Shown here: positions 1-5,240 of the stretch, one piece after another
How the letters are laid out: each line of letters begins with the position of its first letter
How positions within the stretch are numbered: position 1 is the first letter of the stretch
Source: Myxococcales bacterium
Lineage (GTDB): Bacteria; Myxococcota_A; UBA9160; SMWR01
Assembly (NCBI GenBank): GCA_022571825.1
Contig: JACZXC010000209.1
Coordinates: 1-5,917, forward strand
Direction: 5' to 3'
DNA length: 5,917 nucleotides
The notes under the pieces: generated by a model
What the model was told of the DNA's origin: nothing
The model's database searches: none
Seen by the model: the letters and a program-made list of their open reading frames with translations, nothing else
Position numbers and translations under genes: made by a program

Positions 1-158
1 GCCGCGCGCGTCACCTCGCTCCAGACATCGTCTGCGGGCTTGGCCAGGTCGAGCCCCGCCACCGCGGCACCCTCCGCAGCAAATCGCCGGGCGGTGGCGC
101 TGCCAATGCCCGACGCCGCTCCAGTGATCAGCGCAGATTTTCCCTCGAGTCGACGCAT
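1..158 (-). CDS. Short-chain dehydrogenase/reductase (SDR), N-terminal part, cut by window start
   Basis: Only the first 52 codons lie in the window; the gene continues past position 1. The protein begins MRRLEGKSALITGAASGIGS, a classic SDR Rossmann start with the nucleotide-binding TGxxxGxG glycine motif at residues 12-19. The second beta strand ends in Asp37 (GLDL), which in classical SDRs favours NAD(H) over NADP(H). The family performs NAD(P)-dependent oxidation or reduction of alcohols and ketones in the cytoplasm; the substrate cannot be told. The ATG at 158 is preceded by AAGGAG nine bases upstream, which fixes the start. It lies 103 bp downstream of another SDR on the same strand, so the two may be co-transcribed, although a weak promoter candidate sits between them. 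The catalytic Tyr-Lys pair would lie outside the window, so whether the gene is intact is unknown. Confidence 0.85.
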   Translation of the reverse strand, partial: MRRLEGKSALITGAASGIGSATARRFAAEGAAVAGLDLAKPADDVWSEVTRA

Positions 159-167
159 GACGCGGTT

Positions 168-173
168 CTCCTT
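168..173 (-). promoter_or_regulatory. Ribosome binding site AAGGAG of the partial SDR
   Basis: The minus strand reads AAGGAG followed by nine bases and then the ATG at 158. This decides the start of the partial SDR. It lies within the 103-bp gap to the upstream SDR. Confidence 0.7.
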
Positions 174-221
174 GTGGCCTTTTTCTGATGGTGGCCGACG
201 TCCGATAGGGGCCCGTCCGCC

Positions 222-251
222 ATGATCGGCGACGCGGAGGACGCGGGTCAA
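222..251 (-). promoter_or_regulatory. Weak sigma70-like promoter candidate upstream of the partial SDR
   Basis: On the minus strand TTGACC (251-246) is followed after 18 bases by GATCAT (227-222), which matches four of six bases of TATAAT. It would give a 5' leader of about 60 nt for the SDR starting at 158. In GC-rich DNA such matches arise by chance, so this is only a candidate. The alternative is read-through from the SDR at 262-1023. Confidence 0.25.
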
Positions 252-261
252 CCGCGGAACC

Positions 262-1023
262 TCAGCGCACCGAAGCGCCGCCGTCGACGGCGAGGATCTG
301 GCCGTGTACGAACGACGCATCCTCGCTCAGCAGGTAGGCCGCCGTTGCGCCCAGCTCCTCGGCGAGGCCCACGCGTCCCAGGGGATTCTCGCGGGCCGCC
401 TGGGATCCGCCGGCCTCGCTCGCGAAATACGCCCCCATGCCCTCGCCGGCGACGGCTCCCGGGCAGATGCAGTTCACGCGGATGCCCCGCTCTCCATACT
501 GTTCGGCCAGGATTCGGGTCAACGCGACGACACCGCCCTTGCTGGCGGAATAGCTCGGTCCCCGCCCGTGACCGCGCAGCGCCGCCGTCGACGCGATCGT
601 GACGATGGCGCCACCGCCGGCTTCGAGCAGGGCGGGAAGGGCGCACTTGATGGCGAGGAAGGTGCCCCCCAGGTTCACCCGCAGGGTGCCCTCGAAGGTC
701 TCGAGGGAGATCTCCGCCAGGGGCCGGATGTCGCCCGGATCGAAGATGCCGGCGCTGGTGACGAGGCCGCGCAGGGGCCCCAGCTCCGCGACGACACGCT
801 GCACCGCATCGGTGAGAGCGCTCTCGTGGGTGACATCGCAGGCGAGGTCGATCGCCTCGATCCCGGTCTGGCGCAGGCGGTTCGCGACGGTCTTGGCCCG
901 TCCGCCGTCGCGGTCCAGCACGGCGACCCGGGAGCCCTCCTTCGAGAGGCGCTCGCAGGTCCCGCGCCCGATCCCCGAGCCGCCCCCCGTGACCAGAAAT
1001 GTTCGACCCGACAATCCGTTCAT
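262..1023 (-). CDS. SDR family NAD(P)-dependent oxidoreductase (complete)
   Basis: A 253-residue classical SDR, close to the usual 250. It carries every core element: TGGGSGIG at residues 12-19 (nucleotide binding), Asp37 at the end of beta-2 (NAD preference), Asp63-Val64 contacting the adenine ring, Asn117 in the fourth helix, Ser145, and the catalytic Tyr158-x-x-x-Lys162 (YSASK). CPG at 187-189 and a terminal VDGG at 247-250 complete the fold. The usual NNAG motif is replaced by TSAG (89-92), a mild variant. It resembles 3-oxoacyl-ACP reductase or cyclopentanol/glucose dehydrogenase-like SDRs, but the substrate cannot be assigned. The ATG at 1023 was chosen because homology begins there; the open frame extends to 1617, but that extension is antisense to the GST gene and has no SDR content. 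Only a weak Shine-Dalgarno (GAGAAAG) precedes it. It is divergent from the GST gene and 103 bp upstream of a second SDR on the same strand. Confidence 0.93.
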   Translation of the reverse strand: MNGLSGRTFLVTGGGSGIGRGTCERLSKEGSRVAVLDRDGGRAKTVANRLRQTGIEAIDLACDVTHESALTDAVQRVVAELGPLRGLVTSAGIFDPGDIRPLAEISLETFEGTLRVNLGGTFLAIKCALPALLEAGGGAIVTIASTAALRGHGRGPSYSASKGGVVALTRILAEQYGERGIRVNCICPGAVAGEGMGAYFASEAGGSQAARENPLGRVGLAEELGATAAYLLSEDASFVHGQILAVDGGASVR

Positions 1024-1073
1024 GGGCTTTCTCAGCGCGTCGAGGAGTCGTTGAGGAGTTTCCCCCGACTGTG

Positions 1074-1085
1074 CGAGTATACTCG
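1074..1085. promoter_or_regulatory. 12-bp perfect palindrome in the divergent SDR/GST intergenic region
   Basis: CGAGTATACTCG is its own reverse complement. It is the only long perfect palindrome in the 90-bp gap between the divergent SDR (start 1023) and GST (start 1114). It contains TATACT on both strands, so it could be a -10 box, an operator for a dimeric regulator, or both. No regulator gene is in the window. Confidence 0.35.
1078..1083 (+). promoter_or_regulatory. Candidate -10 box (TATACT) of the GST gene
   Basis: TATACT matches TATAAT at five of six positions and ends 30 bases before the GST ATG. A TTGAGG that could act as a -35 lies at 1051-1056, but the 21-bp spacer is too long for a standard sigma70 promoter, so the -35 is doubtful. 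The same hexamer lies about 32 bases before the thioesterase start at 4616 on the other strand, which lends some support to both. Confidence 0.35.
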
Positions 1086-1113
1086 GCGAGAACTCCGTCG
1101 ATGAGGACCCCCC

Positions 1114-1797
1114 ATGATCGATCTCTACACCGCCCCCACGCCCAACGGCTGGAAGGCCTCGATCACCCTCGAGGAACTCGAGATTCCCTATCAGGTGCAC
1201 GCCGTCAACCTCATGACCGGGGAGCAGAAGAAGCCGGATTTCCTGCGGATCAATCCCAACGGCCGGATCCCGGCCATCGTCGATCGCGATGCCGACGACT
1301 TCCCGGTCTTCGAGTCCGGCGCCATCATGATCTACCTGGCCGAGAAGGCGGGCAAGCTTCTGCCCTCGGATGCGCGGGGTCGCAGCCAGGTGATTCAGTG
1401 GCTCATGTTCCAGATGGGCGGCATCGGTCCCATGATGGGCCAGGCCAACGTGTTCTTTCGTTACTTCCCCGAGAAGATTCAGCCCGTGATCGATCGCTAC
1501 CAGAACGAGTCGCGTCGCCTGTTCGAGGTCTTGGACAGCCGGCTGGCCGGCAGCGAGTGGCTCGCCGATGAATTCTCGATCGCCGACATCGCCAACTGGT
1601 CTTGGGTGCGCATCCACAAGTGGTCGGGGGTTTCTGTCGAAGGTCTGGATCCGCTTCAGGAGTGGATGACCCGAATGAACGAACGACCCGCGTGCCGGCG
1701 CGGCGCGGAAGTCCCGGTCAAGCTGCCAGACCTCGCCGACGACGCTGAAGCGGCCGAGGCGTTTGCCAAAGGCGCGCGCACCATGTTGCAGCGCTAG
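1114..1797 (+). CDS. yfcG: Nu-class glutathione S-transferase, YfcG-like disulfide-bond oxidoreductase
   Basis: A 227-residue cytoplasmic GST that aligns from memory over its whole length with E. coli YfcG (about 215 aa). The N-terminal thioredoxin-like domain opens MIDLYTAPTPNGWK, with Thr9 and Asn11 at the positions that in Nu-class enzymes contact glutathione in place of the usual Tyr/Ser/Cys. It contains cis-Pro53 in RIPAIVD (51-57) and the ESGAI glutathione-gamma-glutamyl site at 67-71. The helical C-terminal domain holds QWLMFQMGGIGPMMGQ (95-110), typical of the YfcG/YghU group, and the N-capping box FSIADIA (154-160). Known members bind two glutathiones and reduce disulfides or organic peroxides, with low classical transferase activity; that activity here is inferred. 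The ATG at 1114 is preceded by GAGG seven bases upstream. It is divergent from an SDR and convergent, 36 bp apart, with the luciferase-like gene. The C-terminus is slightly longer and charged (DDAEAAEAFAKG). The symbol marks family membership only. Confidence 0.92.
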   Translation: MIDLYTAPTPNGWKASITLEELEIPYQVHAVNLMTGEQKKPDFLRINPNGRIPAIVDRDADDFPVFESGAIMIYLAEKAGKLLPSDARGRSQVIQWLMFQMGGIGPMMGQANVFFRYFPEKIQPVIDRYQNESRRLFEVLDSRLAGSEWLADEFSIADIANWSWVRIHKWSGVSVEGLDPLQEWMTRMNERPACRRGAEVPVKLPDLADDAEAAEAFAKGARTMLQR

Positions 1798-1825
1798 CGC
1801 TAGTTCCGACGGCGCGGACCGCGCC
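1790..1825. terminator. Possible bidirectional hairpin region between convergent genes
   Basis: The GST stop codon sits in a perfect 12-bp palindrome, AGCGCTAGCGCT (1790-1801). Ten bases later comes a 6-bp GC stem with a 3-base loop, GGCGCG-GAC-CGCGCC (1811-1825). The second lies between the GST stop (1797) and the end of the convergent luciferase-like gene (1834). There is no T-run on either strand, so this is not a canonical intrinsic terminator. It could slow polymerases coming from both sides. Confidence 0.3.
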
Positions 1826-1833
1826 CCGCGAAA

Positions 1834-2718
1834 CTAGATCGCCTTCCGGAATGTCTCGAGGGCGTCGATGTACGCCTGAGGTCCCTCGAAGCCCACCCGC
1901 CGGGCTCCGACGAACTCGGCGGCGGTGTCCATCGCGCGCAGGGTCAGATGCGTGCCGCCGCACTGCTCCCAGACCTCGCGCTCGCGGACCCACTGGTCCG
2001 GATCGTCGCTGAAATCGGCGATCGCCTCGGCGCCGAACTCCGCGGGTTCGCGACCTTCTCCTCGCAGGTGCTCGTGGAGCGTTGCGAGCAGGGTCCGCAT
2101 CCGCGTGGGCGTCGTGCCAAAGATGAATCCGTCTCCCAGGCGCGCCGCCCGGCGCACCGCCACCTCGCTGAACCCACCGAACCAGATGGGAAGATTCGGC
2201 CGGGGCAGGGGCAGGATCCCGGCGCGATCCACCCGGTGATAGTCGCCGCGAAAGTCGATCACCGGATTGCGCCAGAGCTGCCGCAGCAGCTCGACCTGCT
2301 CGTCGAAACGCTTGCCGCGGCTCGCGAAGTCTTCGCCCAGGGATTGGTACTCCACGTGGTTCCAGCCGGTCCCAATCCCCAGCCGCAAGCGTCCGCCGGA
2401 GAGGATATCCAGCTCAGCGGCCTGCTTGGCGACGAGGGCTGTCTGCCGCTGGGGAAGGATGATCACGCCCGTGACCAGCTCGATCCGGCTCGTGACGCCG
2501 GCGAGGTACGCCAGCAGCACGAAGGGCTCGTGGAAGGGATCCTTCTCGGTGTAGGGGCCCATGAGTCGCGGCTCACGATTCTGGTGAACGGCGCCGAGCA
2601 CGTGGTCGTAGATCAGCACGTGGTCATAGCCGAGCTGTTCGGCGGCCTGGGCCCAGTCGCGAATCGCGGTGGGATCGTTTCCGATCTCGGTGGTCGGGAA
2701 AACGGCACCAATTTTCAC
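1834..2718 (-). CDS. LLM-class (luciferase-like) F420-dependent oxidoreductase, TIGR03619 type
   Basis: A 294-residue TIM-barrel oxidoreductase of the bacterial luciferase-like superfamily. Recognisable stretches in order are: KIGAVFPTTEIG at the N-terminus; LIYDHVLG (35-42); TGVIILPQRQTALVAKQAAE (83-102); LSGGRLRLGIGTGWN (106-120), the signature phosphate-binding region of this group; and PIWFGGFSEVAVRRAARLGDG (177-197). Relatives are annotated as F420- or FMN-dependent oxidoreductases that transfer hydride to small organic substrates; the cofactor and substrate here are inferred only at family level. The start is the GTG at 2718: AGGAGGAG ends five bases before it and homology begins directly after it. 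The open frame runs upstream to 3084, but that part is a shadow of the SGNH gene. The GTG overlaps the TGA of the upstream SGNH gene (GTGA, 2715-2718), so translation is probably coupled. It is the last gene of a three-gene operon and convergent with the GST. Confidence 0.92.
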   Translation of the reverse strand: MKIGAVFPTTEIGNDPTAIRDWAQAAEQLGYDHVLIYDHVLGAVHQNREPRLMGPYTEKDPFHEPFVLLAYLAGVTSRIELVTGVIILPQRQTALVAKQAAELDILSGGRLRLGIGTGWNHVEYQSLGEDFASRGKRFDEQVELLRQLWRNPVIDFRGDYHRVDRAGILPLPRPNLPIWFGGFSEVAVRRAARLGDGFIFGTTPTRMRTLLATLHEHLRGEGREPAEFGAEAIADFSDDPDQWVREREVWEQCGGTHLTLRAMDTAAEFVGARRVGFEGPQAYIDALETFRKAI

Positions 2719-3938
2719 TTCGTCTCCTCCTGACGTGGCTCGATGGGTCGCAGCCCGTCGGGCGTCGAAAAGATTCGCCGATACAGATATTCGCCCACCA
2801 GGGAGGCACCGCGGGGACTGAAGTGGATCGGTTCGAATGCGATGGACGGATCCTGGGCCGCCGCCCAGTCGAGCAGGTCGACGACCCCGAAACCCAGCTC
2901 TCGGAATTCCCGAACCAGGAAGGCGTGAACCGGGCCGAGGGGGTAGCGGTCCATCTCGAGCATGTGCGGAAAGATTACCGCGATCAGATCGAAACCGTGG
3001 CGCTGTGAGAGATCCTTGAGTTCGAGGAAAGCGCGCTTCGAGAGGTTCCAGTGGGCGGTGTGCGACGCGCGAAATGTCGACCACAGCCCGGTGAATTCCA
3101 GGTGGGCCTCCAGCGCCTCGGCCGGGGTTCCGCGTCGACGGGCTTCGGCGATCACGCGGTCGCGCAGCCCTCGATACGCGGAACCCGGTGGGTCGGCCAG
3201 TGCTCGTTCCCGGCGCATGGTGAATTCATAGGGGCTCTGGGCGTCATAGCTGCGGAGCCTCGGAAAACGCTCCTGCAACCGAAGGCGACGGTCCAGAGTC
3301 GCCATCATCGCCGAGTGCCGGTACAGCCAATCCAGGAGTCGCCGGTCGGGCCTCGGAACCTTGATGGTCAGGGGTGTCATCTCGAAGAAACGTCGAAGCT
3401 CGAAGGAGCCGGTGCCACTGTCGTTGAGCGTGTAGCCCAGCAGCACGACGTCCGGAGCGAACTCCTGTCCGAGTTCCTTGAAGAACTCCACGGCCTGTTC
3501 CGCCTCGTAGCCCGAAACGCCGAAGTTGAGGACCTCGCCGGATTGGCCCGCTCGTCGAATGGCCCGCTCGATCTGTTTGGGAATCGTCTCTTCGGCTTCG
3601 AGTCCCCATCCGTAGACCACCGAATCGCCGAGGAAGAGAATCCGTGTGACTCCCGCGGTCTTCTCGGCGGAGAATTCGCGATCCCGGAATCCAGCGCGGT
3701 TGATCCGATGGACCATGCCCAGGTAGTCGTTTTCGGCGTCGGGGGCCGGCTGGTAGACGAGCTTCGGGTTGTCGCTGGCCCGGTGGACCAGCACCTCGGG
3801 TTGCCGACCCGGCGAGCCCGAAAGCCCGTCGCCGAGCACCCGAAACCCCAACTCGCCGATTCCGAGGCCGATCCCGGTGCCTGCCATCAGAAGCAGCACC
3901 GGTGCAGCCCATTTGGATTGACCCGCTGCGCTCGACAC
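2715..3938 (-). CDS. Membrane-anchored SGNH/GDSL hydrolase-family protein
   Basis: A 407-residue protein with one N-terminal hydrophobic segment (about residues 9-30, with VLLLMAGTGIGLGIGELGF), read as a signal anchor that places the rest in the periplasm. The SGNH blocks follow: GDSVVYGWG (104-112) with nucleophile Ser106, Gly143 in FGVSGYEAEQ (139-148), LGYTLND (167-173) with Asn172, and EPIHFSPRGASLVGEYL (369-385) with His372. The usual block V Asp (DxxH) is Glu369 here. The family hydrolyses ester bonds of lipids, acylated sugars or cell-wall polymers; the substrate is unknown. Large size and a 190-residue insert (about 175-365) set it apart from small GDSL esterases. The start is the GTG at 3938, five bases after the thioesterase stop, with AAGG about 12 bases upstream. 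A TTG at 3983 would give 15 more residues overlapping the thioesterase and is less likely. It is the middle gene of the operon, overlapping the LLM gene by four bases. Confidence 0.85.
   Translation of the reverse strand: MSSAAGQSKWAAPVLLLMAGTGIGLGIGELGFRVLGDGLSGSPGRQPEVLVHRASDNPKLVYQPAPDAENDYLGMVHRINRAGFRDREFSAEKTAGVTRILFLGDSVVYGWGLEAEETIPKQIERAIRRAGQSGEVLNFGVSGYEAEQAVEFFKELGQEFAPDVVLLGYTLNDSGTGSFELRRFFEMTPLTIKVPRPDRRLLDWLYRHSAMMATLDRRLRLQERFPRLRSYDAQSPYEFTMRRERALADPPGSAYRGLRDRVIAEARRRGTPAEALEAHLEFTGLWSTFRASHTAHWNLSKRAFLELKDLSQRHGFDLIAVIFPHMLEMDRYPLGPVHAFLVREFRELGFGVVDLLDWAAAQDPSIAFEPIHFSPRGASLVGEYLYRRIFSTPDGLRPIEPRQEETK
2724..2731 (-). promoter_or_regulatory. Strong ribosome binding site AGGAGGAG of the LLM gene
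   Basis: AGGAGGAG lies inside the last codons of the SGNH gene, five bases before the GTG start at 2718. It is the strongest Shine-Dalgarno in the window and fixes an unusual GTG start at the four-base gene overlap. Confidence 0.8.
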
Positions 3939-3942
3939 GGGG

Positions 3943-4616
3943 CTACTCGGCCTTGGGGCTGCGTCGCTGCATGCGCTCCTCAATCTGATTGAAGTCGACG
4001 CGCACGAACAGGCCCTCGGCGTCCGCCGTCAGCGTGTTCCCGACATGACAGGTCGCCTTGGCCACGATGCCTCGGCCTTCGTCGCGGGCGATCCACCCCT
4101 CGAAGCGAAGGTCGGCGTCGATCGGGGTGATCTGTCGATAGCGGATCGTCAGTTTGGCGGTGACGCCGGGCGAGGTGGTCAGGCCCTGGGCGGAGCCCAG
4201 CAGCTCGTCGAAGAGGGCGGCGATCCAGCCGCCGTGGACGCCGTGGGGTGGACCTTCGTAGGCCATCCCCAGTCGCGCGCGTCCCATCACACCGTGGTCT
4301 CCCCCTTCGCGTTCGATGGTGTCCACGACGAGGGGCGGGGCGATCGGATTGTTCCGGCCGCGGATCGGACTCTGCTCGAGGTAGGCGCTGCGGGATTCGG
4401 GGCCCAGGGACCGGGTATCCTCGTCCGCATCGTACCAGCGAGACCGCGGGGTCCCCCCAACCGGCTGCGCAGCTCTCGCGCCAGCCGCGTCGCCGCGTCG
4501 AGTTGGTCCGGCGCCACGTCGCAGACGGCGAGGGCCTCGACGATGCGCCGGAGCTCCTCGCTCAACTCCCACGCGCGCGCCCGTCGGTCCCCCGGGTCGA
4601 CTGCGTCGTTCCCCAT
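3943..4616 (-). CDS. PaaI-family hotdog thioesterase, split by a -1 frameshift near codon 55
   Basis: The reading starts at the ATG at 4616, seven bases after GGGGAGG. It runs 55 codons (MGNDAVDPGDRRARAWELSE..., two amphipathic helices) to about 4452. It then must shift to the -1 frame, which is open to a TAG at 3945-3943. The joined product is 224 residues, a normal length for this subfamily with its helical N-terminal region. After the shift come RGRNNPIAPP (86-95), the hotdog core AYEGPPHGVHGGWIAALFDE (119-138) with His128-Gly-Gly and Asp137, then KLTIRYRQITPID (155-167) and TADAEGLFVRVD (197-208). Such enzymes cleave acyl-CoA thioesters in the cytoplasm; the acyl group is unknown. Outside its supported half each frame gives Arg/Pro/Ser-rich shadow sequence. 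As written, the hotdog part would be made only by frameshifting, or the sequence has lost one G in a run of six. It is the first gene of the operon, with its stop 4 bases before the SGNH start. Confidence 0.8.
4452..4458 (-). other. Frameshift point: G-run and slippery heptamer GGGGGGA
   Basis: The coding strand reads TTG GGG GGA CCC in the upstream frame. GGGGGGA fits the X XXY YYZ pattern in the correct phase, and a one-base backward slip leads into the hotdog frame (ACC CCG CGG TCT). A seventh G would also restore the frame without any slip. No strong stem-loop is obvious in the next 10-50 bases. Confidence 0.6.
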
Positions 4617-4621
4617 TCGTG

Positions 4622-4636
4622 CACCTCCCCGAGGTG
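4622..4636 (-). promoter_or_regulatory. Shine-Dalgarno of the thioesterase inside a small hairpin
   Basis: The minus strand reads CACCTC-GGG-GAGGTG, a perfect 6-bp stem with a 3-base loop. The 3' arm and loop hold the GGGGAGG ribosome binding site (4630-4624), seven bases before the ATG at 4616. In mRNA it could partly hide the site. It may be fortuitous in GC-rich sequence. Confidence 0.45.
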
Positions 4637-4680
4637 GGTTCGATTCTGAGTATAGGGCCGCTCCCCGGGGCCCCGAGGTG
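4627..4680 (-). repeat. Two direct copies of CACCTCGGGG flanking the operon -10 candidate
   Basis: CACCTCGGGG occurs on the minus strand at 4680-4671 and 4636-4627, 44 bp apart (about four helical turns). One copy would lie just upstream of the promoter core and the other in the leader over the Shine-Dalgarno. This is compatible with an operator pair. Part of the downstream copy is explained by the Shine-Dalgarno hairpin. Confidence 0.35.
4649..4654 (-). promoter_or_regulatory. Candidate -10 box (TATACT) of the thioesterase-SGNH-LLM operon
   Basis: The minus strand reads TATACT, five of six matches to TATAAT and 32 bases before the ATG at 4616, which gives a leader of about 25 nt. No good -35 lies 16-18 bp upstream; the region there is CG-rich. 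It is flanked by two copies of CACCTCGGGG. Confidence 0.35.
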
Positions 4681-4759
4681 ACCCCTTCGTTCCGCCCCTC
4701 GTCGAGCGACCGGTCCCACCAATCGCTACGATCGGTCGGTCATCGGGAGGATCGGCGAT

Positions 4760-5137
4760 ATGCCTGAAGGATTCTCTGTCACGATCATCTCACTCGGGGT
4801 GGGACTCGCGCTGGGGGCCGTGGTGGGCCGACGCACCAGTGCAGCGAGAGCGCGAGTGCGTGAACTCGAAGCGCGGACCGAGGGGCTGACGAAGGAGCGG
4901 GAGCTGGCGCACGCCGAGCTCGAAGCCGCGAAGGACGATCTCTCGCGCACCCGGGCCGAGCTCGGGGGCTACCGCGATCGGGTCGCCGAACATTTTTCGA
5001 AGTCTTTCACGCTGCTTCGTGCGCTCTCGGTTCAGGTTCGTTCGGACTGTGAGAGCCTCGCCGAGGGTGCGGACGAGGCACTCGATATCGGAGACGAGGT
5101 CGACCCGCAGCCGCTGCTGAGCCGGGACGTTGATTGA
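4760..5137 (+). CDS. zapG: ZapG/YhcB-like (DUF1043) membrane-anchored coiled-coil protein
   Basis: A 125-residue protein with the layout of E. coli ZapG (YhcB). It has one N-terminal transmembrane helix (about residues 6-23, VTIISLGVGLALGAVVG) followed by Arg-rich sequence, so the bulk is cytoplasmic. A charged coiled coil follows (about 30-70, with ELEARTEGLTKERELAHAEL at 35-54). The family's hallmark C-terminal block is AELGGYRDRVAEHFSKSFTLL (66-86), which parallels the YxxxVxxHF motif of DUF1043 proteins. In E. coli the protein helps coordinate envelope growth and cell division; that role is carried over by family resemblance only. The C-terminal tail is acidic and poorly conserved. The ATG at 4760 has GGGAGG nine bases upstream. 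It is divergent from the thioesterase operon (143-bp gap) and followed by a transposase-like gene 94 bp later. The assignment rests on remembered motifs, with no alignment run. Confidence 0.72.
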   Translation: MPEGFSVTIISLGVGLALGAVVGRRTSAARARVRELEARTEGLTKERELAHAELEAAKDDLSRTRAELGGYRDRVAEHFSKSFTLLRALSVQVRSDCESLAEGADEALDIGDEVDPQPLLSRDVD

Positions 5138-5227
5138 GTTGTTGCGGTTCTGGGGCGTTGGATTGCGTGGGCGGGGGGGCTCTGGTAGTTAGGTTCAGGC
5201 CTCGCCCCGTCAGGTCCCGCGTGAGTA

Positions 5228-5240
5228 TCGGGTGCCCCGA
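5228..5240 (+). promoter_or_regulatory. Small hairpin holding the RAYT start codon
   Basis: TCGGG-TGC-CCCGA forms a perfect 5-bp stem with a 3-base loop. The GTG start (5232-5234) lies at the top of the stem and in the loop. It may lower translation, as hairpins near transposase starts often do, but it could be chance. Confidence 0.35.

Noticed and set aside
304..1104. 266-codon open frame on the plus strand opposite the SDR
   Set aside because: It is a shadow of the SDR codons, with no known domain or good ribosome binding site.
1024..1617. Long N-terminal extension of the complete SDR frame up to 1617 on the minus strand
   Set aside because: It is antisense to the well-supported GST gene, shows no SDR homology, and the Rossmann motif begins right after the ATG at 1023.
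1948..2733. 261-codon open frame on the plus strand opposite the luciferase-like gene
   Set aside because: It is an antisense shadow with no family resemblance; the minus strand has strong motifs throughout.
2719..3084. N-terminal extension of the luciferase-like frame up to 3084
   Set aside because: It overlaps the end of the SGNH gene in another frame and reads as low-complexity Arg/Pro sequence. The GTG at 2718 has an ideal Shine-Dalgarno.
3051..3992. 313-codon open frame on the plus strand opposite the SGNH gene
   Set aside because: It shows no recognisable domain and is a GC-rich mirror of a gene with clear SGNH motifs.
4456..4722. Start of the hotdog frame at 4722 without a frameshift
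   Set aside because: The extra 90 residues are Arg/Gly/Pro-rich and have no homology. The other frame has the Shine-Dalgarno and the expected helical N-terminus.
4707..4738. Inverted repeat CGACCG...CGGTCG upstream of the ZapG-like gene
   Set aside because: Six bases with a 20-base loop is expected by chance in this composition.
5185..5220. GTAG tetranucleotide before the RAYT as a possible REP foot
   Set aside because: No stem of REP type follows it and no second copy is seen in the window.
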